A stretch of 64,000 nt of DNA from JAFGVL01 sp031553685 (GTDB lineage Bacteria; Bacteroidota; Bacteroidia; Bacteroidales; Paludibacteraceae). The DNA is taken from positions 1 to 64,000 of the forward strand of contig JAVBLE010000003.1 in the NCBI GenBank assembly GCA_031553685.1, written 5' to 3'. The notes beneath the pieces are model-generated. The model searched no databases and was not told the DNA's origin. It was given only the letters and a program-made list of their open reading frames with translations. The translations under genes and the position numbers were made by a program. Of this stretch, positions 27,150 through 34,702 are shown piece after piece (the stretch's first letter is position 1; each line of letters starts with the position of its first letter).

Positions 27150-27203
27150 ATCTGTGTTTATTCCGTGCAATCTGTGTAATCCGTGTTCTATGAATTCCGT
27201 GGA
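27150..27203. repeat. Right boundary repeat, overlapping the leuC 3' end
   Basis: ATCTGTGTTTATTCCGTGCA, then TCTGTGTAATCCGTGTTC and TGAATTCCGTGGATC. It covers the leuC stop codon (27188-27190) and the last few LeuC residues (after the DPR motif), so the C-terminus of LeuC appears partly repeat-encoded. It is inverted relative to 26671-26708. Confidence 0.6.
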
Positions 27204-28582
27204 TCAGTCAATTTCCCAGTTACGGCAGCAGCAGCAGCTACCAGTGGTCCTGCCAAGATGGTACGCGCACCCGGTCCTTGTCGTCCTTCAAAGTTACGGT
27301 TCGAAGTCGAAACAGCATATTTACCAGCCGGCACTTTATCGTCGTTCATTGCCAAGCAGGCCGAACAACCCGGCTGACGAATTTCAAAGCCCGCTTCGAT
27401 CAAGATTTTATCCAAGCCTTCTTCTCGAATTTGTTTATCTACCAACCACGAGCCCGGCACCAACCACGCCACTACATTCGGTGCTTTCTTTTTTCCTTTT
27501 ACATAATTGGCAAAAGCACGAAAATCCTCGATACGCCCATTCGTACAGCTTCCCAAGAACACATAATCAACCGGTTTGCCAACAATTTGTTCGCCCGCCT
27601 GGAAGCCCATGTACTCCAACGATTTTTGAAACGAGATACGACCCGCCTCATCAATACTGTCAAGTGTTGGGATGCGGTCATTGATACCCATGCCCATACC
27701 CGGATTGGTACCATAAGTAACCATCGGTTCCATTTTCGACACATCAAACGAAATCTCCTTGTCAAATACCGCACCTTCGTCTGTTTGCAAAGTCTTCCAA
27801 TACGCCAACGCTTTCTCCCACTCCTCGCCTTTGGGTGCAAACTCGCGACCTTTTACATACGCAAAAGTGGTTTCGTCGGGCGCAATCATACCGCCACGCG
27901 CACCCATTTCGATCGAAAGGTTGCACACCGTCATGCGTTCCTCCATCGTCATCGAGCGGATAGCCTCGCCGGCATATTCCACAAAATAACCCGTCGCACC
28001 GCCGGTTGTCAATTGCGCAATGGTGTACAACGCCAAGTCTTTTGCTGTAACGCCGTCTTTCAATTTGCCATTATAATTCAAACGCATCGTTTTGGGGCGC
28101 GACTGAAACACACATTGTGTTGCCAACACCATTTCCACCTCCGATGTGCCAATCCCAAAAGCAATAGCACCCATCGCACCGTGTGTAGAAGTGTGCGAGT
28201 CGCCACAAACCATGGTCATGCCTGGCAACGAAAGTCCGTTTTCCGGACCTACCACATGGATAATACCGTTTTTCGGGTGTCCCATCGGATAATAGTTTAC
28301 GCCAAACTCTTTTGCGTTCTTATCCAGCGTGTCCACTTGATTCTTCGACACAGGGTCGGCAATCGGCAGCTCCTGATTGATCGTCGGAATATTATGATCC
28401 GGCATCACCGTTATCTGCTGCGGACGAAACACTTTCAATCCACGCGCCCGAAGCCCGGCAAACGCTTGCGGACTGGTTACCTCATGACAATACATTCTGT
28501 CGATGTACAACTGTGTGGGACCGTCTTCTACGGTGCTCACTACATGAGCATCCCAAATTTTGTCGAATAATGTTTTTGACAT
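27188..28582 (-). CDS. leuC: 3-isopropylmalate dehydratase large subunit
   Basis: The 464-residue aconitase-family enzyme carries the [4Fe-4S] cluster of isopropylmalate isomerase. Visible cluster ligands are the Cys of FLGSCTNGRIED near residue 345 and the two of PGCSACLAMND near 404-410. CGDSHTSTHGAMGAIAFGIGTSEVE (GDSHTSTHG) is near 133. Length is normal. It starts 12 bases after the DUF3592 gene ends and is separated from leuA, its expected upstream neighbour, by five unrelated genes. Its last two residues derive from a repeat. Confidence 0.96.
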   Translation of the reverse strand: MSKTLFDKIWDAHVVSTVEDGPTQLYIDRMYCHEVTSPQAFAGLRARGLKVFRPQQITVMPDHNIPTINQELPIADPVSKNQVDTLDKNAKEFGVNYYPMGHPKNGIIHVVGPENGLSLPGMTMVCGDSHTSTHGAMGAIAFGIGTSEVEMVLATQCVFQSRPKTMRLNYNGKLKDGVTAKDLALYTIAQLTTGGATGYFVEYAGEAIRSMTMEERMTVCNLSIEMGARGGMIAPDETTFAYVKGREFAPKGEEWEKALAYWKTLQTDEGAVFDKEISFDVSKMEPMVTYGTNPGMGMGINDRIPTLDSIDEAGRISFQKSLEYMGFQAGEQIVGKPVDYVFLGSCTNGRIEDFRAFANYVKGKKKAPNVVAWLVPGSWLVDKQIREEGLDKILIEAGFEIRQPGCSACLAMNDDKVPAGKYAVSTSNRNFEGRQGPGARTILAGPLVAAAAAVTGKLTDPRNS

Positions 28583-28593
28583 TGTTTTAAAAT

Positions 28594-29046
28594 TTATTTT
28601 TTCTTAGTTAATTTTTTTTTCTTCTTTTTCTTTTTTCCAAATTCATAATATGTAATTTTATCTGGAAAGAAAATTCCATAGATTACACAAGGCAGTCCTA
28701 AAAGAAGAGGAATGAAAACTAAACCTCTCCACAAGTAAGTTATATGCCAAATATCTACACACTCGGGCACTACTCTCGACTTTCCTTCAATATATCTTAC
28801 CTCAATAGTGTCACCAGCATTCAATCCAACATCAACATGAAGGGCACTTAATTCTTTTTCATCAACAAGCACTTTTGCATGATCCGTACCTTTTATAGAA
28901 TAAGTAACACTTAAAACAGGGCAACGAATAAGCTTTCCTTTTGTACGAATTTCCTCTGTCTCAAAATTCCAATGTATTAGAATCGCAAAAGCAATAATAG
29001 CAATACTGCCAACAATGATAGCAAAAACATTAATTTTTCTTTTCAT
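28594..29046 (-). CDS. Small membrane protein, DUF3592-like
   Basis: The 150-residue protein has an N-terminal hydrophobic helix (about 8-26) and a beta-rich soluble domain (about 35-95, CPVLSVTYSIKG...LNAGDTIEVRYIEG). A second hydrophobic helix (about 103-125) and a Lys-rich tail ending in KKKKKKKKLTKKK follow. This order is typical of DUF3592 proteins, whose function is unknown. It lies 12 bases upstream of leuC on the same strand and so probably shares its transcript, but no link to leucine synthesis is evident. Confidence 0.6.
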   Translation of the reverse strand: MKRKINVFAIIVGSIAIIAFAILIHWNFETEEIRTKGKLIRCPVLSVTYSIKGTDHAKVLVDEKELSALHVDVGLNAGDTIEVRYIEGKSRVVPECVDIWHITYLWRGLVFIPLLLGLPCVIYGIFFPDKITYYEFGKKKKKKKKLTKKK

Positions 29047-29137
29047 TTTTCAATCCTTCAACACATTCTTTGCATTCTGATAACTTACTATCCTGCGATA
29101 ATTCTTTCTTTTATCAAACAAAGTTTATATCTGTTTT

Positions 29138-29821
29138 TTATTTTGGGTTATGTATAATTATGCTATCGGGGTTAAATTGACAATTCAAAACTTTTTCAGT
29201 TTTCGTATTCAAAAGTTCATTTTTCATTGCATCAAATTTATAATAAAAAAACATTGTAAATCCACTGGCGCAACATTCAGGTTGAAAGGTTTTCATTTCG
29301 CTTAATACACCTTTTTCATTAAATTTTATGTCAACAATAAATCCATTAAAAGATATCCGTTTATATCCATTTTCGGTTTGAATGAATATGTCATACACAT
29401 CACGATCAAACCAAATTGCTTTATAATAAAGCGGATAATGAATAAAATCTAATTTCCCATCCCCATTTATATCAAAAAAATAAGTGTCTTTTAATTTATA
29501 ACTAGTAACATTACTTTTGACTGGAAATATACTGTCGGTTATTGGGTTGTAATCCGACAAGTGAGAAACAAAGTAATAATCATATATTCCATCATAATCA
29601 TCTCTGGATGGTTTGGGTATAGCACGATGTAATTCTTTGATTTTATATTTATCACTTACATCAACAGAAGGAAAATTAATTGCTTGTCTTTTAGGATACT
29701 CATATTTGGTCAGAGAATTGCAAATGCTGTCATTCAATTTCTCTATTTTATTAAAATCAACCTGCCCCCAACATATGTTAGTACATACTGACAAAAAGAA
29801 TATGATATAAATTCTATACAT
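29138..29821 (-). CDS. Secreted protein of unknown function
   Basis: The 227-residue product has a Sec signal peptide ending near residue 19 (CWG-Q). No family is recognised. It includes a short VCBS/FG-GAP-like segment DINGDGKLDFIHYP near residues 117-130, a pattern seen in surface proteins that bind calcium, and a CC pair near 182. It starts 7 bases after the Bro-N gene ends and 91 bases before the DUF3592 gene, all on the minus strand, as part of the block inserted between leuA and leuC. Confidence 0.55.
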   Translation of the reverse strand: MYRIYIIFFLSVCTNICWGQVDFNKIEKLNDSICNSLTKYEYPKRQAINFPSVDVSDKYKIKELHRAIPKPSRDDYDGIYDYYFVSHLSDYNPITDSIFPVKSNVTSYKLKDTYFFDINGDGKLDFIHYPLYYKAIWFDRDVYDIFIQTENGYKRISFNGFIVDIKFNEKGVLSEMKTFQPECCASGFTMFFYYKFDAMKNELLNTKTEKVLNCQFNPDSIIIHNPK

Positions 29822-29828
29822 GTTTTAT

Positions 29829-30653
29829 TTATTTCTCAATCTCCAACACATTCTTTGCATTGAGCGGACTAACCAACTCTTTGCCGGTTTCTGCTTCAAG
29901 TTTTAGTCGAGCTTCTTTGGCTACATTTCCACCACGCCTTGCCACATCTTCATGTTCGGTCATCGTTTCGGGATTGGCTACTTCCGAAATTTCTTTTGTC
30001 GAAAGTTCGGCAAGCATATTTATAACCAATTCTTTGTTAGTCATATTGTCGCGCAAGTTCTCCTTTTTCAAACCTTTGTATTGTTTGTATTCCTTTGCCG
30101 TCTTGCCCGACCATGACTGATAAATAATATCTGTTAATGAAGCAAACTGTACGCCTTCCTGCAATCCGTGCCGTTTCCACTCGTCAGTCAGATCTTTACG
30201 AATTTCAATACTTTTGAGCCGTTGGTTTATCCAGCTTTCGGAATATCCCAAGCGGCGATAATCCGTCATAGCCTGCTCAATGGACAATTCGGGATCTTGC
30301 AATTGGTCAAGGCGTTCCTTTGCCACTTGTGCCAACCATTGTTTAAATGGCTCGGCTTTGGGCGAAGGGATGGATTGTATTAAACGAAAAAGTTGTTCTG
30401 TCGAAGCTACATTAGTAAGATAACTTTTACCATCTTCTGAGGGTAATTTCAGTTGTCCCAAATTATGGGACAACTCACTTCCTTCATTTTTCAACTTGGT
30501 TTTCAGTGCATTCCAATATTTACGAGGTCTTGGACTATCTGTCAATACCTCTATTACATCTACTACCGAAAAGTACCATTCTTCTTCATCTTCGTTCCAA
30601 GTGGTACGCACTTGCTTTGCTTCAAATAATTTTATTGCTGTTTGCTTTTCCAT
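29829..30653 (-). CDS. Bro-N domain (phage antirepressor-like) protein
   Basis: The 274-residue protein has a Bro-N DNA-binding-type domain in its first ~110 residues (WYFSVVDVIEVLTDS, YWNALKTKLK, LTNVASTEQLFRLIQSI). The helical middle contains LGYSESWINQRLKSIEIRK and a conserved bacterial tail (GLTDIIYQSW-like, GLKKENLRDNMTNKE, TMTEHEDVARRGG). Such stand-alone genes are widespread in Bacteroidota accessory regions and derive from phage antirepressors; their target is unknown. It lies 5 bases after the ATPase gene on the same strand. Confidence 0.85.
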   Translation of the reverse strand: MEKQTAIKLFEAKQVRTTWNEDEEEWYFSVVDVIEVLTDSPRPRKYWNALKTKLKNEGSELSHNLGQLKLPSEDGKSYLTNVASTEQLFRLIQSIPSPKAEPFKQWLAQVAKERLDQLQDPELSIEQAMTDYRRLGYSESWINQRLKSIEIRKDLTDEWKRHGLQEGVQFASLTDIIYQSWSGKTAKEYKQYKGLKKENLRDNMTNKELVINMLAELSTKEISEVANPETMTEHEDVARRGGNVAKEARLKLEAETGKELVSPLNAKNVLEIEK

Positions 30654-30658
30654 CTTTG

Positions 30659-31891
30659 TTAAATTTTATTCATCAAATACCCCTGTACAAATTTAACATC
30701 ATTATTCATCATATTCAATGTTTGATTAATCAGTATTTTTTGTTGGATATTTTCTTGTTCTGCAAACGCGTTCAATGCCCTTGTTCCAATTGGTTTGAGC
30801 AACTTCTTATACTTGCATTCCAAGGCTGTTTTTTGCTTGGTGTCATTCACTGCAAAATCTACTTCAACACCATCGGTTGTCCGGTAATAATTCACAGTGG
30901 TGGTTGCCTTTTTATTTTTCAACAATTCCAGTAAAACAAAATTTTCAAAAAGCGCACCGCTGTCCGCCCTATATTCCATGACAGAAAAATCGGACAACAC
31001 AATGTTTCTCAAACCAATATCAGCAAAATATATTTTTTTCATTTTGCCTATCACCTTTCTTTTGTTGGTATAATAAGGTTCTATCATTTTGATGATATAC
31101 ATTTGCTCCAGCAAGTAAAGATATTCTTCGCATTTTTTGTACGGCAAACCGGTTTCTCTGCTTAATTCATTTATATTTAATAAATTCCCTATTTGAGAAG
31201 CCAAAATCCGAAGCATTTTATTAAAGCCAATAGTGTGCTCATTTTTAATATAATTCCGGATATCTTTCATCAAATATGTTTTGTAAATATCGTCCAAAAC
31301 CGCTGTTTTTTCGTCAATATCTTTTTGCAAAACCATTCGTGGATAACCTCCATACATTAGGTATTCATTCATTTTTTCGAGCAAAGGAGCGGTCAACGCA
31401 GAATGTTCCGTTTCGGCTGTGCAAGCCATGTATAAATCAAATAGTTTTTTGTCCGAAAATTCCAAAAACTCTTCAAACGAGAGCGAAAACACCTCTATCA
31501 CCCGAATCCTTCCGGCCAACGACTCTTCCACTTGTTGTAAAATATCCAAACTCGAACTGCCGGAACAAATAATTTTCAAGTCAGGATATTTGTCCGTAAG
31601 CAGTTTCAACATGGTCGAAACACCTTCTATAAACTGAAATTCATCCAGCAAAAGCAATCCGTTTAACGGCTCATTAATGTGTATTTTCAAAAACATTTCG
31701 ATGGTCGATAGTTTTTGAAATAACTCCGCCATTTCCGGATCTTGCCCGTTGATGAAATATTTTGTCCCTTTATAAGGATACGCTTTCATCAAATGCGTTT
31801 TGCCCACTTGTCTCGACCCGATAAGCAATACCATTGAGGTAGTACTAAGCCCTCTTTCTATCAGACGAATGTATTTTTCTCTTTGAAGCAT
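30659..31891 (-). CDS. AAA_14/DUF4143 family ATPase
   Basis: The 410-residue protein starts at the ATG giving MLQREKYIRL; three residues of open frame upstream depend on TTG. The N-terminal AAA_14 P-loop domain has Walker A GSRQVGKTH near residue 25 and Walker B LLLLDEFQFI near 80, with a SGSSSLDI sensor stretch near 112. The C-terminal DUF4143 domain (about 215-390, LASQIGNLLNINELSRETGLPYKKCEEYLYLLE, then YYRTTDGVEVDFAV) has a winged-helix and nuclease-like character. Members are common beside mobile DNA; function unknown. Five copies of a short A-rich motif lie upstream (31948-32025) and may be operator sites. Confidence 0.88.
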   Translation of the reverse strand: MLQREKYIRLIERGLSTTSMVLLIGSRQVGKTHLMKAYPYKGTKYFINGQDPEMAELFQKLSTIEMFLKIHINEPLNGLLLLDEFQFIEGVSTMLKLLTDKYPDLKIICSGSSSLDILQQVEESLAGRIRVIEVFSLSFEEFLEFSDKKLFDLYMACTAETEHSALTAPLLEKMNEYLMYGGYPRMVLQKDIDEKTAVLDDIYKTYLMKDIRNYIKNEHTIGFNKMLRILASQIGNLLNINELSRETGLPYKKCEEYLYLLEQMYIIKMIEPYYTNKRKVIGKMKKIYFADIGLRNIVLSDFSVMEYRADSGALFENFVLLELLKNKKATTTVNYYRTTDGVEVDFAVNDTKQKTALECKYKKLLKPIGTRALNAFAEQENIQQKILINQTLNMMNNDVKFVQGYLMNKI

Positions 31892-31947
31892 GATTTTCAA
31901 CCTTTTATTTGCTACAAAAATAATGAAAACTTATTTTAAAAACAAAA

Positions 31948-32025
31948 TTTCGTCTGTTTTTTCATCTGTTTTGAAAAAAATTCGTCTATTTTTTTATCTA
32001 TTTTGAAAAAATTTCGTCTGTTTTT
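31948..32025 (-). repeat. Five short direct repeats upstream of the DUF4143 ATPase
   Basis: On the minus strand the motif AAAAYAGAYRAA occurs five times (plus-strand starts 31949, 31961, 31981, 31993, 32013). Spacings alternate 12 and 20, giving a 32-bp unit repeated about two and a half times. It lies 57 bases before the ATPase start, a position suited to operator or activator sites. Confidence 0.65.
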
Positions 32026-32047
32026 ATTTTATTTTTAGAGAAATTCT

Positions 32048-32458
32048 TTATTTCGCCCTCCTCTTAAACTCAATCATTTTGAGCAAATCGGGCAATTGTT
32101 CGCTTTGGGAAATATTGAATAACAACGGTATCATTTTGCCCCATGCTTTTTCGATGGTAAAGGCGTGATCAATGCCTAATGCCATAATACCTTCCAAATG
32201 TCTTTCGACTGTAAAAAAACCTGCGCAAAAATATCCATCCCAAACCGACAACCAAAAGATATTTTTCTTTTTAGATAGAACTCTGCACAGCCAGGCTTTA
32301 CTGTCGTTGTAATATTGCCAGTCGAGCGTCAAACCTTGTTCGGCAACAATTGCTGATAGTTCTTCAAAAGCGGCGAAACTTTTCCCAAGGGTTGCTTTTA
32401 GCACTTCGTTTGTAGGAAATATATCCGGCTGGTTTAATAATGGTTTTTCGGTTGACAT
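32048..32458 (-). CDS. DUF3788 family protein
   Basis: The 136-residue cytoplasmic protein matches DUF3788, a small family of unknown function. Conserved features are DWQYYNDSKAWLCRVLSKKKNIFWLSVWDGYFCAGFFT (central beta-sheet, about residues 45-85) and a C-terminal LPDLLKMIEFKRR. It lies between leuA and the ATPase gene on the same strand, 87 bases after the leuA stop with a palindromic repeat in the gap, and is the first of five foreign-looking genes that separate leuA from leuC. Confidence 0.75.
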   Translation of the reverse strand: MSTEKPLLNQPDIFPTNEVLKATLGKSFAAFEELSAIVAEQGLTLDWQYYNDSKAWLCRVLSKKKNIFWLSVWDGYFCAGFFTVERHLEGIMALGIDHAFTIEKAWGKMIPLLFNISQSEQLPDLLKMIEFKRRAK

Positions 32459-32475
32459 AGTACTGAAATCTTCTT

Positions 32476-32538
32476 ACCACATAGGCACATAGAAACACAT
32501 AGAGAAAAAAACTATGTGAAACTATGTATCTATGCGGT
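32476..32538. repeat. Palindromic ACATAG repeat between leuA and the DUF3788 gene
   Basis: ACCACATAGGCACATAG and ACACATAG on one arm face CTATGTGAAACTATG and ATCTATGCGGT on the other, around an A-rich centre. It is made of the word ACATAG/CTATGT repeated in inverted order and would form a long imperfect hairpin in the transcript. Confidence 0.65.
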
Positions 32539-32545
32539 TAAATTA

Positions 32546-34042
32546 TTACTTCACAAATTTATTAATAGCATCAATATAAGCCTCCACCGAAGCAGCAATA
32601 ATGTCAGTATTGGCGGCGAAACCAAAGTAAGTGCTGCCGTCGTGCTCCACTTGCATGTGAACTTTACCCAAGTCGTCGCTGCCTTTGTTGATGGCTTGAA
32701 TGAGGAACTCTTTCAAAGTCATTTGTCGGTCGATGATTTTCTTCACTGCTTTAATCGAAGCATCTACCGGACCATTGCCCGAAGCGCTTGCTTCGAATTT
32801 CTCGCCCGAGATATTCAAGGTAACGCTTGCCACTGCTTTTACGCCAACACCCGAAACCACTTGTAAGTGTTCCAATTTAATGCGTTGTTTGGCTGCACGG
32901 TCTTCGCCTACCAACATCAATACATCGTCGTCATTGATGTCTTTTTTGCGGTCGGCGAGTTTCAAGAAGTCTTCATACACTTTATCCAAACGCTCTTGTT
33001 CGATTTCCACACCCAACACACTCAAGCGATGTTTCAATGCGGCACGACCGCTGCGGGCTGTCAATACGATTGAGTTTTCGTCGATACCCACATCTTTTGG
33101 GTCGATAATTTCGTAGCTTTCGCGGTTTTTCAACACACCGTCCTGATGAATGCCCGATGAATGCGCAAAAGCATTTCGTCCTACAATCGCCTTGTTGGGC
33201 TGCACCGGCATATTCATCAAACTGGAAACCAAACGGCTTGTTTCGGTGATTTTCTTTGTATTGATATTCGTATCGATACCCAATTCTTTATGGCTTTTAA
33301 GCGTCATCACAATTTCTTCCATCGCGGTATTTCCGGCACGCTCGCCTATTCCGTTGATGGTTGTTTCCACTTGCCGTGCTCCGGCAATCACGCCCGCCAT
33401 GGTGTTGGCAGTTGCCATGCCAAGGTCGTTGTGGCAGTGGGTAGAGATTATGGCGTTGTGAATACCGTTCACATTTTCCATCAAATATTTGATTTTTGCA
33501 CCAAACTCGTGTGGCAAGCAATAGCCTGTTGTATCGGGAATATTTACTACGGTAGCACCGGCTTTGATAACGGCTTCTACTACACGAGCTAAATATTCAT
33601 TGTCGGTTCTGCCGGCATCTTCGGCGTAAAATTCTACATCTTCCACATATCGTTTGGCATGTTTCACCGCTGCTACCGCACGCTCAATGATTTCTTCACG
33701 GGTAGAGTTGAATTTGTGTTTGATATGATAATCGGAAGTACCAATACCGGTGTGGATCCGCTTGTGTTTGGCATATTGAAGGGCTTCGGCAGCCACATCA
33801 ATGTCCTTTTGCACACCGCGCGTAAGGGCGCAAATAGTAGGCCATGTTACGGCTTTCGATATTTCGACTACCGAGTTAAAGTCGCCCGGACTTGACACCG
33901 GAAATCCGGCTTCAATCACATCTACACCCAACACTTCCAACGCCCGGGCAACTTGGATTTTTTCCACCGTATTCAATTGGCAACCGGGAACTTGTTCCCC
34001 GTCGCGCAAGGTGGTATCGAAGATAAATAGTTTGTCTGACAT
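32546..34042 (-). CDS. leuA: 2-isopropylmalate synthase
   Basis: The 498-residue enzyme condenses acetyl-CoA with 2-oxoisovalerate, the first committed step of leucine synthesis. A TIM barrel with DTTLRDGEQVPGC at residues 9-21, the metal-binding HCHNDLG near 200 and NGIGERAGNTAMEE near 233 is followed by a linker. A C-terminal allosteric domain (about 375-498, including ASGNGPVDASIKAVKKI) follows; in this family it binds leucine for feedback inhibition. It is preceded by a leader with a Leu/Ile-rich peptide and an intrinsic terminator, so it is very likely controlled by attenuation as well. leuC and leuD follow only after five inserted genes. Confidence 0.95.
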   Translation of the reverse strand: MSDKLFIFDTTLRDGEQVPGCQLNTVEKIQVARALEVLGVDVIEAGFPVSSPGDFNSVVEISKAVTWPTICALTRGVQKDIDVAAEALQYAKHKRIHTGIGTSDYHIKHKFNSTREEIIERAVAAVKHAKRYVEDVEFYAEDAGRTDNEYLARVVEAVIKAGATVVNIPDTTGYCLPHEFGAKIKYLMENVNGIHNAIISTHCHNDLGMATANTMAGVIAGARQVETTINGIGERAGNTAMEEIVMTLKSHKELGIDTNINTKKITETSRLVSSLMNMPVQPNKAIVGRNAFAHSSGIHQDGVLKNRESYEIIDPKDVGIDENSIVLTARSGRAALKHRLSVLGVEIEQERLDKVYEDFLKLADRKKDINDDDVLMLVGEDRAAKQRIKLEHLQVVSGVGVKAVASVTLNISGEKFEASASGNGPVDASIKAVKKIIDRQMTLKEFLIQAINKGSDDLGKVHMQVEHDGSTYFGFAANTDIIAASVEAYIDAINKFVK

Positions 34043-34077
34043 CTTATTTTGTTTATTAGTTAATATTTTGTTTGATA

Positions 34078-34147
34078 ATTTACAATTTGACGATTTACAA
34101 TTGACAATTTAAGAGAAAATAGTAAATAGTAAATTGTCCAATAGTCA
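34078..34147. repeat. AT-rich junction repeat, copy 2 (leuA leader)
   Basis: The words ATTTACAATT, GATTTACAATTGACAATTTA and AATAGTAAATAGTAAATTGT belong to the same family as 19797-19827, 51745-51827 and 60482-60542. Here they lie between the attenuator hairpin and leuA. Confidence 0.5.
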
Positions 34148-34151
34148 ATAA

Positions 34152-34187
34152 AAAAGCCTTTCTTGCATGGAAGCGAGAAAGGCTTTT
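34152..34187 (-). terminator. Attenuator terminator upstream of leuA
   Basis: On the minus strand AAAAGCCTTTCT and AGAAAGGCTTTT form a 12-bp perfect stem with a 12-base loop, ending in TTTTTTATT. A competing pairing is available: GAAGTGAGA just after the leader stop (34223-34231) with TCTCGCTTC in the terminator's loop and 5' arm (34170-34178; nine pairs, one G-U), plus GGT with GCC further along. The two structures exclude each other, as in classical attenuation. Confidence 0.82.
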
Positions 34188-34230
34188 GTATTTTATTATG
34201 GCTTACTATACACACATACCGGTCTCACTT

Positions 34231-34290
34231 CTACTTGTTTTGCAAGAGAATAATAATACCGAGTAGTTGAATATAGTTAGTTGTTCTCAT
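34231..34290 (-). CDS. leuL: Leu/Ile-rich leader peptide of the leucine operon
   Basis: A 19-codon frame, MRTTNYIQLLGIIILLQNK, lies between the promoter and the attenuator hairpin, and 10 of its residues fall in the segment IQLLGIIILL. It has four Leu and four Ile codons, with LL, III and LL runs. Ribosome stalling at these codons under Leu or Ile shortage would free the following GAAGTGAGA segment to form the antiterminator. The gene name is by analogy with the enterobacterial leader; the peptide sequence itself is not conserved with it. It is too short to be found by ordinary gene calling. Confidence 0.82.
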   Translation of the reverse strand: MRTTNYIQLLGIIILLQNK

Positions 34291-34319
34291 CGAGTGGCCG
34301 CTTTTTTAATTTGACACTG

Positions 34320-34350
34320 CAAAATTATAACTTATTTTTTAATTTCCAAA
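34320..34350 (-). promoter_or_regulatory. Promoter of the leucine operon leader
   Basis: TTTG at 34347-34350 and TAATTTTG at 34320-34327 on the minus strand, 19 bases apart, match the Bacteroidota consensus. The start would fall near 34313, about 23 bases before the leader peptide ATG. Confidence 0.7.
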
Positions 34351-34702
34351 ATAAAATTGAAATATTTTACTCGAAATTGTTTTAAATTGTAATTATTCTT
34401 TCTTTTTATCTTGAAAAAGAAAAAAAATTAATTTGTTTTTGTTTTGATTTGAAAGTAAAACAATTGATTTGGATATTTTGTTCAAAAATAATAATCAGAG
34501 TTTTCGACAATGAATACATATATTTCAAACTTGTTCAACCCACTTCGGGATTGGGTGGCCGTAGAGCATTGTTTGCCCCAAGCTACTCGGCCAGAAGGCA
34601 GATTGCATGGGGTTATGAAAATAAAATACCTTCGGTGTTTTGGCTAAATGATAATATATTATTTTTCAAGTAAGCTATCTTTTTCACAGAATGCACTACC
34701 AG
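34351..34702. other. Intergenic DNA upstream of the leucine operon
   Basis: There is no convincing gene. The first part is AT-rich promoter-flanking DNA. Around 34540-34640 a more mixed-composition stretch with CCCACTTCGGGATTGGGTGG could be a degraded repeat or gene remnant, but it matches nothing I recognise. Confidence 0.35.

Noticed and set aside
27278..28570. 430-codon open frame antisense to leuC
   Set aside because: It lies wholly within leuC, has a low-complexity His/Arg-rich translation and no recognisable motifs. Codon bias of leuC explains the open frame.
34449..34673. 74-codon plus-strand frame upstream of the leucine operon
   Set aside because: No recognisable product and it spans mixed repeat-like DNA; at most a remnant.
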